Shown: positions 33,869 to 45,899 of the stretch, in pieces | How the letters are laid out: the number at the start of each line of letters is the position of its first letter | Numbering within the stretch: the stretch's first letter is position 1 | Notes under the pieces: model-generated | The model's input: only the letters and a program-made list of their open reading frames with translations | Told to the model about the DNA's origin: nothing | Database searches by the model: none | Source of the DNA: Limnoperna fortunei | Taxonomy: Eukaryota; Mollusca; Bivalvia; Mytilida; Modiolidae | Reading direction: 5' to 3' | Length of the DNA: 64,000 bases | Assembly: GCA_944474755.1 (NCBI GenBank) | Contig: OX104113.1 | Location: 52,157,644-52,221,643, forward strand | Translations under genes and position numbers: made by a program

Positions 33869-33940
<72 letters not shown>
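33869..33940. repeat. (GA)n microsatellite
   Basis: About 70 bp of uninterrupted GA dinucleotides in the intron before the large terminal exon. Confidence 0.95.
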
Positions 33941-33942
<2 letters not shown>

Positions 33943-34147
33943 CGAGATAGGGTGGTTTGTAGCTACGTCTCAAATAAAATGTTTGGTTCATTTTGTCAAT
34001 TTGTTTTAGGGAATTGTAAACATAACAAATTAACGTGACGACAAAGACCGATATGGGAAATGTGTTCTGACGATATTTAATTAAATAAATTAAATTGATC
34101 TAATGGGCTTCAAAATAGTGGAATAATTCATAATTTTTTGTTTATAG

Positions 34148-36573
34148 ATCTGACAGTTTTAGAGGAATGGCAATTAAAAGATGTTACAAAGATTGTTAAA
34201 ACTGAATTAATGGAGAAAGTAAAAGAAGAAGTTCTTAAAAAATCAAACTGTGTAATTATAACTGGTTGTTCCGGAAGTGGAAAATCGACAGTTATGCGAC
34301 ATGTTGCATTAGAATTGCACAGAAAAGAAAATTACACAATTTTTGTGGCATTCTTGCCTGAAGAAATAGAGCAACATTGTGATGTTACCAAACGGCAAGT
34401 TTTCGTGTTTGATGATGTTTTTGGCAAATATGCTATTAACCTACATATCCTAGAGAAATGGATTTTCTCCATGAACAAAATTACAACACTACTTGACAGT
34501 GGAAACTTGAAAATTATACTGACATGTAGGTCAAATATTGTTGATAAAGAACAGTTTAAAAAACTAAATTGGTTGATGAAAACAACTTTTAATATACAAG
34601 ATTACACACTTAAAGAGGACACTTTAAAAGAGATCACAGAAAAATATCTTGGTAAAGGCAACAGCGTTATACAGGAGCTCAAATCAATAACAAACTTTGA
34701 TCTTTTTCCACTTCTATGCGAAACTCTTAGTATATTGCTCCAAATGAAGGCTAAAGTGAACAGTGTCAACAAGTTGTTTAATAAACCGCCTGAAGCAGTT
34801 AAAGAAATATTTGTAGCCACCAAAGACCAAGATACACCTATATATGCCCTTCTTGCATTGTTCGTCATACACAATAACTTGATTGATAAGAGAGTGTTTG
34901 AAACGAAACATTTTCAAGATGAATGTAGAGTTGTCACTCGTGCTTGCAAAATCAGAAACTTCATTAGCGAAGACTTCAAATCCCATTTTGCAAGATTACA
35001 AAAATACTTCACAAAACTCTCTGGTAACAAGTATAAAATATTTCATGATAAAATATTTGATATTGTAGTTTGTTTTTACGCAGAAGACATGTTTAACGAA
35101 ATATTAGAATTAGCCCATAGTGATATAATCAGAGAAAGGTTCCATTTCGAATCTCTCGGAGAGCCTCCTACAATAGAATTTTTAATTCCAGTGCCTCCTC
35201 AGAAAGAAGAATCATATTTTAGAAGGTTATTTGTAGATACAAAAAGAGAAATACTAAATAATGAAATAACGTTCACGGCATTTGCAAACCGGCAACTGCA
35301 GTATGGCAGTTATCGTAAGAAATTTATTGCATTTTGCAACGCAAACGAGGAAATGACTCAACAGATTCACCTTCTTTCATTTAAAGCGACATCTCCTCTT
35401 CTTGAAGTAGCAGCCCAGGGATACATTGACATGTTACAAATGCTAATTTCAATGAATCTAGACGTAAATGTAATCGACAAGAACGGGGATACACCTCTTC
35501 ACAAGTCGTCTGCGCTGGGATATGCAGAATCCGTGCAACTTCTTTTCGATAATAAAGCTGATATACACCTTATTAACATGAGTGGAGAATCACCCTTATT
35601 TAAAGCTGCACAAAATGGATATCTTGGTATAACTAAAACTCTTGTAGAAAAAGGAGCAAATGTTAATTTGAAAAACAGTATCGGAGAAACTCCACTTTAT
35701 GTAGCTTCGCGTGGTGGTTATATAGATATTGTTAACTTTTTCCTGGAGAATGGAGCAAATGTAAAAGTGTATGGCGAATATATTGGGTCAGCTTTACATA
35801 TTGCAGCCCGGAAAAATCATATAGACATTCTGAAAGTTTTACTGGGAAAGGGTGCAGATACCAATCTAAGTACAAAGCACATCGAATCACCTTTATATAT
35901 TGCTTCCTTGGAAGGCAGGCATGAGGCAGTTGAACTGTTGATAGATTTTAAAGCAGATCCAAACAAATGTGGTAAAGACGGCAGATCACCACTCTGTAAA
36001 GCTGCGTGGAATGGTCATTTTGATGCCGTTAAATTGCTTCTTGCACACAATGCAGACCCTAATAAACTTAGTAAATATAACGAATCGCCTTTGTATAAAG
36101 CAGCACGATATGGACACAAGGAAACTGTTGAACTATTAATAGAAAAAGGTGCCAAAGTCAATGACTGTTGTAGTGATTTTAGATCGCCTCTTTATAAAGC
36201 AGCTTGGCAAAATCATGTCGAAGTTGTGAAAGTGTTGCTCAAGAATAAAGCAGATCCAGACATTGCAAGTGAGTATTTCGGATCCCCTTTATACAGAGCA
36301 GCGAAAGAAGGTCATATAGAAACTGTTAAAGTATTGCTGGAATGCACGAATCCTCCATGTAACATCAATCTTCAATCAAAAGACAAGGAAACGGCATTAT
36401 ATGCAGCGGCAAAAATGGGACATGCAAATATCGTTGAACTACTTTTAAGAAAACAAGCAAACTCCAGTATAAAAGACAAACAAAACGAAACCCCATTACA
36501 AGCAGCGGAATGTAGAGGTCATTCTGCTGTTGTTAATATTCTGAAAAATTACCAGCATGTCTCTAGCAACTGA
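34148..36573 (+). CDS. Receptor exon 9: nSTAND3-type NTPase plus 12 ankyrin repeats
   Basis: A large terminal exon, acceptor TTGTTTATAG, phase 1, coding for 808 residues to TGA at 36571-36573. The NTPase follows at once: Walker A GCSGSGKST (34264-34290), Walker B VFVFDD around 34400, and a sensor-1-like LTCRS near 34520. The following FKKLNWLM segment and helical region are like the nSTAND3 (novel STAND) family. A linker of about 250 residues with helical content (IFHDKIFDIVVCFYAEDMF) leads to 12 consecutive 33-residue ankyrin repeats from 35389 to the end, most with a SPLYKAA-x-GH core in place of TPLHxAA. STAND proteins are signal-switch ATPases that oligomerise on ligand binding; the ankyrin array would bind ligand or partner. 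Intact, no frameshift. Followed by AATAAA at 36751. Confidence 0.95.
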
Positions 36574-36780
36574 GTCGATACAAGATATAGGGCGTAGTTT
36601 AAGAAAAGAGAAAAGTCGACAAAGATGAAAGGAAGTTTGGCGGGGACTTCACAAAACTTATGCAAGTCTCACTTGACTGTACCTCTTATTTTGCCATAAT
36701 CAATAGTAGCAAAAAATTAAATTAAAATTAAAGTTGTATACCCTTGCAGAAATAAAATATGAAAATTTACCTTATCAATA
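36574..36780 (+). terminator. 3' UTR with polyadenylation signal
   Basis: AATAAA at 36751-36756 lies 178 nt after the stop codon of the receptor gene, with no earlier canonical hexamer seen. It is likely the main cleavage/polyadenylation signal. Confidence 0.6.
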
Positions 36781-36784
36781 CAGC

Positions 36785-38780
36785 ATTAAAGGATGTAAGT
36801 TAAAGCAGTCATTATATGAGTTATTAAGAAGATTTTATCATACAAACATTGTTTATTTTTATGCCTTTTTATATATGATTGTAACAGTTTCTTTTTGAAG
36901 AAATAATGTATCTACAAAAGATTTTAGTATTAATGAAAAAAAATCGGTAACAGCGATTATATATTATATGTCAGTTACTTTGACATGAAGAGCACACGCC
37001 ACATGATGATGTTGAACAATAGTGTAGCTTGTGACAATACAAAATAATGTTTGCGGTTTTCTTTTAAAACTAATTAAACAAGAACACTTTCCAACGATCT
37101 GTGTAGTTTTCTATTCATAATACACAATAAAAAGTTACATTCATGCATATTTTTGTCAATTTTATTGTATTGTGATGGTGTCGTCATAATAAACACTTAA
37201 TACAGAACAATTAGTGTCTCCCACAAGTAAAAGAAGCCCTAACACTTGAATCAGAAATTATTTCTCTGCAGATATTATATATTATATATTCCTTTTTGTA
37301 AATAGAAATAAATAGAAACTTAATATTTCTTAATAGCTTATAAGTATTAGTCAATGCAACAAAATACGACTTCTTCTACTAGTATGTTTTTCATGCAACA
37401 GTTGTTGAAACCCTTAATCCCGAGCAAGTATAGGAAGAATGTACAAGTATCATGTAATGGAAATAAAAGCATATCTTATACAACACCCAATATCTATTTA
37501 AGGTTTGATTTATTAAAAAAATAAAAGAAATATACCATGGACAGTGAACGAATAAGTAAAGACGATTACAAATTCAGATTCAATTTTTCTGTTAGTTTGA
37601 ATGATGGTTAATGTTTAACGCTAATTTTTTACAATTTTTTTATGCTATATCATGGCGTCCACCTTTAGAGGAAGCCAGAGTACCCGGAGAAAACCCACGA
37701 CCTACGGTAGGAAAACGGGCAAACATATACAACACGAAACAAAACAAAACGGAAAGTGAGTAATGCGCTGCTGAAATGAAGAAAATAGTCATCAAATATT
37801 AAAAAATATTTATTTAACGAACAAACAAATAAACAATAATACACCCAAGGGGTTCAAGTACCATGCACTCATCAATATATGTGTACTTAATGACGCCTGT
37901 GATTTATCTATCAACTGTGAATTTTGTATGCATTGCTACGTGAATATTGCTTCCACCACGGGATCACAAAGTATAAGCAAATATGTCGCTGAGACTGGCG
38001 GCGTGTAATCTAGCGCAAGGCCGGCAACTATCCATTTGTTTCTAATAATAGATGCATGTTAAATAAATTCCAATTAAGACAGAATGGTATTTGAAAATAA
38101 TAACATTTAATCTATTACTTTACTGTGGTACATATAAGTGCTAATTATGTTTATTTGACATGATACCATGTTGACATTTTCACATGTACTTGCCATCAAT
38201 ATTTATTTATAAATTCATTTGCTATGAGGTTAACCCTTTGGGACCCGAAATAACCAGCGCTAATGTATCATTAAAAACATATGTAAGGCATTCTACGCAG
38301 GCTCTTAATGTTAATTTGTTCGGACTAAATATATTGCTGCTTTGGGAAATCTTTCATTTTAATTAGCTGACACTTAAATTTCATCAGATTTTATATTTCG
38401 TCACTTGTCCAATGTTGGGCGAATATACCATAGTAGAAGTCAATGACAAATCAGTTTTATTGCTCGTAAATAAATATTGTTGCAAAAAGGGTTCTTATAT
38501 TGGTTGACTTTGGTACTCGAAATACTAAAAATTGTGAAATTCTAGCCGTGTTTGCTTCATGACAAATAAAACGGAAAAACAAAGGTAGACAGCTCTTTCT
38601 TACTAAAGTGTTCATTTAAAAAATAAATGTAAACTAAAATTTAACCATAACATACCGGCCCATTAATTAGGTTTTAATATGAACACAATTACCAAACAAT
38701 TTTAAACAAACATATCATAATGCACACAATCTAAACTCATTACAATTTATTGGTAGCATCGGCGGGACATCTATACATGT
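36785..38780. other. Intergenic, no gene recognised
   Basis: AT-rich, with scattered short palindromic AT runs. The only recognisable item is the SINE fragment at 37640-37725. Confidence 0.5.
37640..37725 (-). mobile_element. SINE core fragment
   Basis: Reverse complement reads TTTTCCTACCGTAGGTCGTG, GGTTTTCTCCGGGTACTC and GGACGCCATGATATAGC in order, matching the conserved SINE core and tail. Head missing. Confidence 0.65.
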
Positions 38781-38789
38781 ATGTCACTT

Positions 38790-39600
38790 TGTATAAAAAG
38801 TCAGTTTCGAAATAGGTAGTGTTAAAATAGATGTTGCGGTCTTAACTTTTGCTACCCTGAAAACACCGTCTTGTCCTTGATAACCTCTTGTACGCGTCCC
38901 ATGCTCCAAGAATTTCTTGGCGTATTGTCCATTTCGGTGTCTTCTGCAACAACAGTAAGAATTCATTTCGCCAACGTGACCAGAATAAATCCGCGAGATA
39001 TTGTTTTTGCCGCCATTTACGACGAACATAATTGTCAGATTTATGAAATAAGTCTGGTGGAAAGGAGTCTTCTTGTCGTAACAGTCACAAATGATTTAGC
39101 GTTAGAACCTCCAAGTCGTTAATGTCATTTGACATCTTGGTTATCGGTCTTCTGTTCAAAGTTCCTTCAACTTCGCAGAACAAGATCATCAATAATTTAT
39201 CAGATAATCGAATTTGCTGTTCACACATGATCGAATAGAGAACTTTTTGGACAGATCTTATCAAGCGCTGTCATACTCCACCAAACAGTGAGGCAGACGG
39301 AGAGTTAAATACTCATTCGATTTGTCGCTGCAGCATAAATTCCTGAATCTGTTCTGAATTCCATCGCTGTATCTGATCTTTCAATTCCTTGCTTGCACTA
39401 ATGAAATTGGTGCCATTGTCAGAACGTATGAACTTTGGAGTTCCTCTACGAGCAATGAATATACGAAATGCATTAATACACGAGTCAGTGTCAAAAGAAA
39501 ATGCTAATTCCAGGTGAATAACTCTAATTATTAAATATGTGAAAATCACTTCGTATCGTTTCATAGTACTTCTTCCTTGTTTCACTTCAAACGGTCCGAA
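38790..39600 (-). pseudogene. BEL/Pao integrase region
   Basis: The frame 39585-39313 reads VIHLELAFSFDTDSCINAFR, then FIARRGTPKFIRSDNGTNF, the integrase core with its first catalytic aspartates, and continues KELKDQIQRWN. Further downstream, in broken frames to about 38790, come LNRRPITKMSND and KWRQKQYLADLFWSRWRNEF, the C-terminal BEL integrase signature. Multiple stops. Confidence 0.8.
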
Positions 39601-40353
39601 AAAGTCTTAAAAACGGTGGATCATCTGCAGTTACTCTCTCCAACAGTAAGTTGGCCATCTGTTGTTTCTCACAACCTCCTTGATATTTCTTGCAAATCCC
39701 ACATTTTGAAATCAAATTTTAATTATACCGTTTGCTCCAATTATCCAGTAGTTTTGACTCAAAGAGAATAGAATTGAATTCCTTCCTAAGTGACCAATTG
39801 GGCGATAAGTTTCTTCGATAATTAATATTGAGATTGATGAATTCTTCGGAAGAATTATCGGATGTTTCACAGAATACGGCATATATGTTCTTTCAAGACT
39901 TTCGCCTACTCTTAGAATGCCTTCTGTAGCAATGAACGGTTTGAGGCTGACAAGTTTCGATGTTTGCTTTACATGTTTCTTACTTCCATTTACATCCTGT
40001 AAAGCCTGAATTTCTCTTTAACTTGAATGATTCTAATTGCAACTTTCAACTAGAGAAATATGACAACAGATGTTCCATTCCATCACACAAGCTTGATTCT
40101 ATTGTCGTTGTACATACTACTTTCAACTTTCTAACCACTTCTGGATCATCATTCGGAATGTGTAGATCTTCACACGAGTTATCTCCAGTTAACCATGTAT
40201 CTGAGCTTTCTTAAAGAAAATCCGGTCCATTTAACCACTGACGAGTTTGCTTAAATTTTGTTACAGTCATACCTCTAGACGCTAGATCAGATGGGTTTAT
40301 CTTTGTATTTACATTGATCAATTTCTGAAGCTTCATGTATTAGTGCGAGACGA

Positions 40354-41777
40354 TTAGCCACAAACGTGTGGAAGCGTGTTTGCCGATTCGCAATGTATCT
40401 CAACACTGACATGCTGTCTGTCCAAAAATTTTTTATCTACACTAATATCTGGTTTGTTTGTGATCACTTTACTCAACCTAACTGCTATAGAGGCAGGTGT
40501 CAATTCCATTCTAGAAATGGTATGGTTTTGAGCGGAGGTACTCTTGACTTGGCAATTACGAATGAGCAATGCACAATCTCCTGATCATCAACGAATCGCA
40601 AGTAGAACACTATTCCTATACCATCGTCACTTGCGTCTGCAAAACAATGCAGTTGTACGGATAAAAATTTTTCCAAAGTTTTGTGGTTTATAACATCTGA
40701 CTAATGTAATTGTCTCAAACTCACCCGTTTCATGTAGCCATTCGTGCCATCGTTTGGGATCGGTTTCATTTATTTCATCATCCCACCCTACTCCTTGTTT
40801 ACATAGATTATTAATATTAACCTTCTTAAAAGTACAAACGGAGCTACTATTCAGAGTGGATCATACACTGAACTAACTGTGGCTGGTATAACTCTTTTGG
40901 TGGCTGGCTGTTGTTTCCCATTTATACAGAAACCTTGTGTGCCGCTACTGATGAACCAAAATACGCCTAATGCCCTTTGGACGGAACTGTCAGTATCCAA
41001 ATCCAACTGTTTGATTTCTTTCGCACGGGCATTTTCCAATATTGAGTGAACTACTTCTGAAAGCTTATCCACTTTGTCATATTAAATCCACCTTTGAGCG
41101 TCTTTGATCAATGAAATTGCTTTATCTACAGATTCTGAAGAGGCAAGACAATCATCTTCATACATATTCCGCTTTATTGTATTTATCACTGCTTTGATAT
41201 AATGATCTTCGAAAACTTGGGCTTTCTGTTTAAAAGCAAAATTACAGACACTTTGGGAACTAGTGGCACCAAACAAATGTACTGTCATTCGATACACCCC
41301 AGGTTGAGCATCTAAATCACCTTTCGGCCACCATAAAAATCGTAGCAGGTGTCGATCTTCTAGTGGAACTTTTACCTAGTAAAACATACTTTCAATATTT
41401 CCTTGTATAGGTATCAGTTCTGACATAAACCTCATAAGCACGCCTAGCATTTATTTGTCAGATCTGGACCCTTAAGTTGTTCTGAATTTAACAAAATGCC
41501 CATTTATGTTGCTGTGCAGTCAAACACTACTCTGATTTTATTCGGTTTTTATAGGGTGGTAAACACCATGATGCGGAATGTACCAAATACGATTATTGTC
41601 CTGATTTAACTCTAAAGTCGACACCTTATCTGCATAACCCTTTTCTAATATTTTGTCCATAAATGATACATAGTCCTCTCTAAATTTATCACTTTGCATC
41701 ATCTTTTTTCTAAGTAACTTTAGTCTCTGAAGAAATTGACCTTCATTGTTCGGAAATTTTACATGCTTGTTTTTCAA
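40354..41777 (-). pseudogene. BEL/Pao reverse transcriptase and RNase H region
   Basis: 41777-41538 includes NRIWYIPHHGVYHPIK (RT entry). 41297-41082 includes VYRMTVHLFGATSS-like sequence and the catalytic box as YEDD at about 41162-41151 where YVDD is usual. 41072-40851 includes ALGVFWFI and the PATVSSVYDPL motif. Then come FADASDDGIG near 40640 and an RNase H-like stretch ([19 protein letters not shown] near 40410). Stops between these segments show decay. Confidence 0.8.
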
Positions 41778-42026
41778 AGATAAAATAATTCTAAAATGAC
41801 CATCTTCTAATATTATGCTTTAACTGACTATCTAATTTTTTTCTAGAAAATCATAGTTATAAACTTTTGTACAAGTTTTTAAGTTTGTCCTTCTGCAGAA
41901 TGTCACTGACTGCTTTTTTTTATTTACTACCAAATACGTTTCTGAAATAGCTCCTTGTCTGAGTACGTTCCATACGATCCAACCTAAGCGAGCGTATGTG
42001 GGGAGCATCAGATACAATGCTACCAA

Positions 42027-42398
42027 TTAGTAATCTATTGTACTCTCAATTTCAGATAAATGAATATTGAATTGATGAGACCATTTACTAATTTCTGCAT
42101 TTGTAGGAATGTGAGCTTTTGAAACTGGCATTTTGTCTTTTGTAAACATTGTTGGTAAATCAACTGTGTTATTCATTTCCATGTCACACACTTGCAACAC
42201 CTCTAACATGCAGGTGTTCATAATAAGTGGACTTCCCATGGTATCTAATGAAATGCGCTTTTGTTTTCCATTTCCTCCTAATTGCTTCATGATTGATTCT
42301 GTACAAAACGATACCGTACTTCCAGGATCAAAACATGCATAAGTTTCTATGACTTTGGGCTTGTCTATTAATTTGACTTTAACTGGAATAATAGCCAT
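42027..42398 (-). pseudogene. BEL/Pao aspartic protease
   Basis: An open stretch of 123 codons: AIIPVKVKLIDKPKVIETYA followed by CFDPGSTVSF, where the retropepsin-like catalytic D-S/P-G-S motif reads DPGST, as in BEL/Pao. Upstream in broken frames is a cysteine-rich zinc-knuckle region (CKKSHKLEN, LCFG, HPIILNYNNED). Confidence 0.75.
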
Positions 42399-43022
42399 TG
42401 CACAAGAATTGCCGGCTCCTATTTGACTTACAACATGCGTACCTGAATTACTAACAGCTGGAGAAGTTGCATTTTCTTTCGTACTATAAAATTTAAAGTT
42501 TTTGCCTTTATCTTCATTATTGTAATTTAGAATTATTGGGTGTTTCTAGTTACAAACAGTACATGTGAGTCTATTGGTACAATTCTTTGTCATGTGACCC
42601 TTCGTTACAAACCAAAACATAACGCGAGACTTTTCAAATGATTGATTTTTTTATGCTCCAACTTAGAAATAGATTTTAAGTTTTCGAGTTTATGCGATTT
42701 CTTACAAAATTAACATTGTACTATAACATCAGGTGCAAATGAGCTTGCTTGTACTGTCTTCTTTTGATTGTCCCTTTTATTCTTTTGAGTAGGATGAACT
42801 TGAAGTGCTGCACTTCCATGAGTCAAGTCATTTACTTTCGTTGACTCCTCTTCTACAAATTTTACAAAGATTTTAATTCTAACACTTACCATTTGCTTTG
42901 GTTCTAAGTACTAGGCTCCTCCATCTGTCATGTAGATGAAAAGGGAGCTTGCACATTCGTCTCTTGATGTTTTCTGAATATTCCATAATACTCGTGATCT
43001 CTATGCTGTCTGCTGCATTCTT

Positions 43023-43290
43023 TCATTCAATAAGAAATAGAGAAAATTGATCTAGGGCTTGAAAGTCACCTGCTTTTATATTTGGCCAATCAAGAGCCTT
43101 CTTGATAAAAGAGTTGGCCATCATTCTACTGTCACCGTATCGCTCTTCTAAATGTTTCATCGAAGTGCTGAAAGCAAATTCATCAGGTAAGTACCTATAC
43201 CCTTGCACCACTCTTTGTGCTTCTTCAAAAGTGGACGCAATAACCAATGCCCCGGAACTTTTCAACGCCTTCACAGGTGGTTAATAGGGG
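43023..43290 (-). pseudogene. BEL/Pao gag (DUF1759-like) fragment
   Basis: An open stretch reading EEAQRVVQGYRYLPDEFAF, then LEERYGDSRMMANSFIKKAL and DWPNIKAGDFQALDQFSLFL, the typical helical gag region of Pao elements. 5' truncated near 43290. Confidence 0.75.
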
Positions 43291-43299
43291 ACGCTCTTG

Positions 43300-43665
43300 G
43301 TAGCCGCTACAAGAGGCTAAATTTTCCATCACTATTTTCAAATTTTTCAATTACACTCAAAGTGTTCTGTCCATTGGTCTATACCATTTCCGCAACTGAT
43401 TTTGTGGCTAACATATCGTCCTTATTGTAGCTAAAATATTAAAGGATTAAACGCTTATTTTCGGTAATTGATGGATGTATAAACGAGGTCGACTCACTCA
43501 CCGTTATGATAAGTTTGTGAAGACGAAAAGGTGGTCGGTACAACGGGCATTGAAAACAGACACACTTGACGGTTTGAAGATAACATTATTATTGAAAACA
43601 AAATGAAGAAAGAAAAACAAATTATAAACAAGACAAACAACAAAATTGTCATTGTTCTATAGATA
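43300..43665. other. Spacer between BEL/Pao relic and recombinase gene
   Basis: No gene. A segment at about 43443-43530 (AGGATTAAACGC ... GACTCACTCAC) is a diverged relative of one arm of the fold-back element at 47168-47322. Confidence 0.4.
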
Positions 43666-43667
43666 TT

Positions 43668-44881
43668 TCAATGAAAGTGGAAAGAGCAGTGTTGAAACGT
43701 CGAGTTGGCGGCAAAGTCGTGCATTTTGTTCATGGCTTCGATTTGCTGCGACTGAGAAGAGACCATCATCGGAAGAGTGGTAACGGGGACGACATGATTT
43801 TCTTTTCCAACGGATAATGTTGATGGTGGTATTTGGAAAGACACACAGGAGTTGTGTTGATCAGTGCAAGCACTGCCATTGTAAATTGATTCAGTGGCAA
43901 CATTTCCTGAGCCTGTGGCAACTTGCCCAAGGACTGCACTTATTTTTTCTTTCTGATCAGTGCTTGGTCGACGACAATATGTCTTCAATGAATCTTTACG
44001 TCTGTGATCCGACATGAACATTATATTCCTGTCAGTAAATCCAGCGTCACTTAAAGCAGCGATTGCAGTGGCACGAAGCGAATGCCCAGTGTATCTTTGT
44101 ATGCCACTGTTTTTACAGATATCTGGCATAAACGGTGATAATTGTTTTATTTTTACAGGTATAGTACTGTACCAGATTTCATTTAGATGTGGGTTGGTAA
44201 GAGCTTCCCTGTTGCATTGATTAAATAAAGCAGTGGCAGATGGATCAGTGCGCGACAAGAAATATTTAACAGTTTTGATAGGACAACTTTCAGAATTGGA
44301 GTCCTCATACATTCGTTTATCTTCCGCTTCCTCAGAACTATGACTTAATCCACCTTGGTGATTTTTTTGTTGTGTTTCATCTGAAATGGTCAAGTATTCA
44401 ACACCACGATGGTCATTTTCTAAACGCAAATAGGACTTTGTTAATTGATGATGAAATTCAACACCACGGCTAATAAAATGGATAGCCAAAAGATACCAAA
44501 CATGTAAGCGAAGCAACACATGATCTTTTCTTTGGAAATATGTATTTAGTTTGGCTAGATCTTCATTTGAGATGATTTTGTAATGTTGGGTCGGCCTAGA
44601 TAACCCATTTTCCAGGTTATATTTCAGTTTTGCATTTAACATTGCATTAGCTGGCTTAAAATGACTGTCGCGTTCTATATCAAATTGTCGACCAATGTCT
44701 TTTAGGTGGCGGTTAATAGCACCTCTTACATTTTTATTTTTGTGGTACTCCTGAGCTTGCTCCGCAGACAGATTGTTTTTAAGTTGTGCTTCAGCATAAA
44801 ATTTTCTCAAGTGACCATTTAATTCCTGCTCAGATACAGTTGTGAAATCTATAGTTGTCTGCAACCTTTCATTACACCAGG
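43668..44881 (-). CDS. Crypton-type tyrosine recombinase (DUF3504-like), exon 2
   Basis: A 403-codon exon on the minus strand. It starts at an acceptor (TTTGTTTCCAG, AG at 44883-44882), phase 1, and continues to the stop at 43668. The N-terminal SAM-like/core-binding part includes WCNERLQTTIDF and LRKFYAEAQLKN. The catalytic domain shows the tyrosine-recombinase set: R in FISRGVEFHH (about 44468), H and R in GHSLRATA (about 44084 and 44075), and DHRRKDSLKTY with a candidate second H (about 44006) and the nucleophile Y (about 43979). The C-terminus ends FQHCSFHFH, a form I recall from animal DUF3504/Crypton-related proteins. The exon is fully open. It could be a Crypton transposase or a host gene derived from one. 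Confidence 0.85.
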
Positions 44882-45404
44882 CTGGAAACAAATGGTATTC
44901 ACGCTTATTTCCACATGCACATAAAAAAAACAACGGAATTATGGTTGTAAAGCTTTTTGAAAATTATTATTGGATAAAAAAAATTTTACGAAAGTAGTAA
45001 ATTCATGAATTTAGTTACTCATTTCTACTTTTATTCAAAATTTGGCTTTATAGCTATATTCACTAATTAAAATTGCAAAAATGCCACTTGAATTTGAATG
45101 TTTTCGTTTCAGTTTGTTTTTTGACATGGTAATTAGTCTTTTGTTTTGTTTTTTCAGTTTAGGTACATGTGATTGAATCAATTTGTTTTCTTATTGGTAG
45201 TAATTTTTTCCATGTATGGATAATAAAAAGGTATAATATTGTCTTTCAGTTAAGTATGATTTGTTTTAGTAGATCCACACTGGTTTGAGGAATGGTGATG
45301 TTTTGATTTTTATATGTATGTCAATTCATACCATTTTTCGGCTAAATGTGGAAAAAACAACAGATTTCAGAAAGATGTGGACATATTATTTTAAATTTTA
45401 TTAC
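44882..45404 (-). other. Intron of the recombinase gene
   Basis: 523-nt AT-rich segment bounded by GT (45404-45403) and AG (44883-44882), both phase 1. The 18 codons before 44881 that extend the exon-2 open frame include poly-T and are read as intron. Confidence 0.7.
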
Positions 45405-45831
45405 CATTGAAGACTCCAATTCCCCATTTAGTGTTTTTCATCGTAGCAGGGGAATATTGGTTTTTTTCAATGTCTAGGAGGTTCAGATCATTAAGTATCT
45501 TGAAGCGATTTGTGGAGAAAGTAGAAGGCAATATTACCCGTACATAAAGTTTTGTATCATTATCCACTAATATAGCTGAACTTTGCATTTCGGAAACAAT
45601 AAAAGTGGCTTCTGCAGGGTTGGATTCTGATAAAGCAGTCTGGTTCTGCTGCGTTTCCACCACTTAAATATTTCTGACCGACTCAAATAGTAAGTCATCA
45701 AAACCCTCAACATCATACTGCAAAACTTTAAGTAATGTTAGTATTTCTTTAGCATCACCACTGAAATCTGCAGGAAGTTTCAATTCAAATGATGCAGGGT
45801 GTGGTTCCGGCGAATTCAAACTTGAATCCAT
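45405..45831 (-). CDS. Crypton-type tyrosine recombinase, exon 1, with in-frame stop
   Basis: An ATG at 45831 opens MDSSLNSPEP and an acidic N-terminal region. A single in-frame TAA at 45666-45664 interrupts the frame after ESVRNI. The same frame resumes with VVETQQNQTALS and runs to TKWGIGVFN, the start of the DUF3504-type core-binding region. It ends in phase 1 at a donor (AATG then GTAATA, 45404). Joining to 44881 gives an in-frame alanine-tryptophan. Apart from that one stop codon the two-exon gene is open over 546 codons. The stop may be a null mutation, an allele, or an assembly error. Confidence 0.75.
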
Positions 45832-45899
45832 GATTTTACCGGAGCAGACGATTTTTAAAAACAAGTACGAAAAGATTGGCAAAATAGTGTTTAGAAAAG

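Larger units (their letters stand above)
38790..43290 (-). mobile_element. Decayed BEL/Pao LTR retrotransposon
   Basis: Minus-strand remnants occur in the order expected for BEL/Pao: gag DUF1759-like region, zinc-knuckle region, pepsin-like protease, reverse transcriptase, RNase H, integrase. Nearly every domain is broken by stops or frameshifts, so the element is inactive. I could not find a convincing pair of LTRs; the 5' side stops near 43290, next to the recombinase gene, and the 3' side near 38790. The four best segments are listed separately. Confidence 0.85.

Noticed and set aside
34602..34986. Two 90-codon minus-strand ORFs
   Set aside because: Antisense shadows of the NTPase exon.
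44882..44933. Start of the recombinase second exon at 44933 as a true initiator methionine
   Set aside because: The first 18 codons include poly-T derived phenylalanines typical of an intron end; the acceptor at 44883-44882 joins exon 1 in phase.
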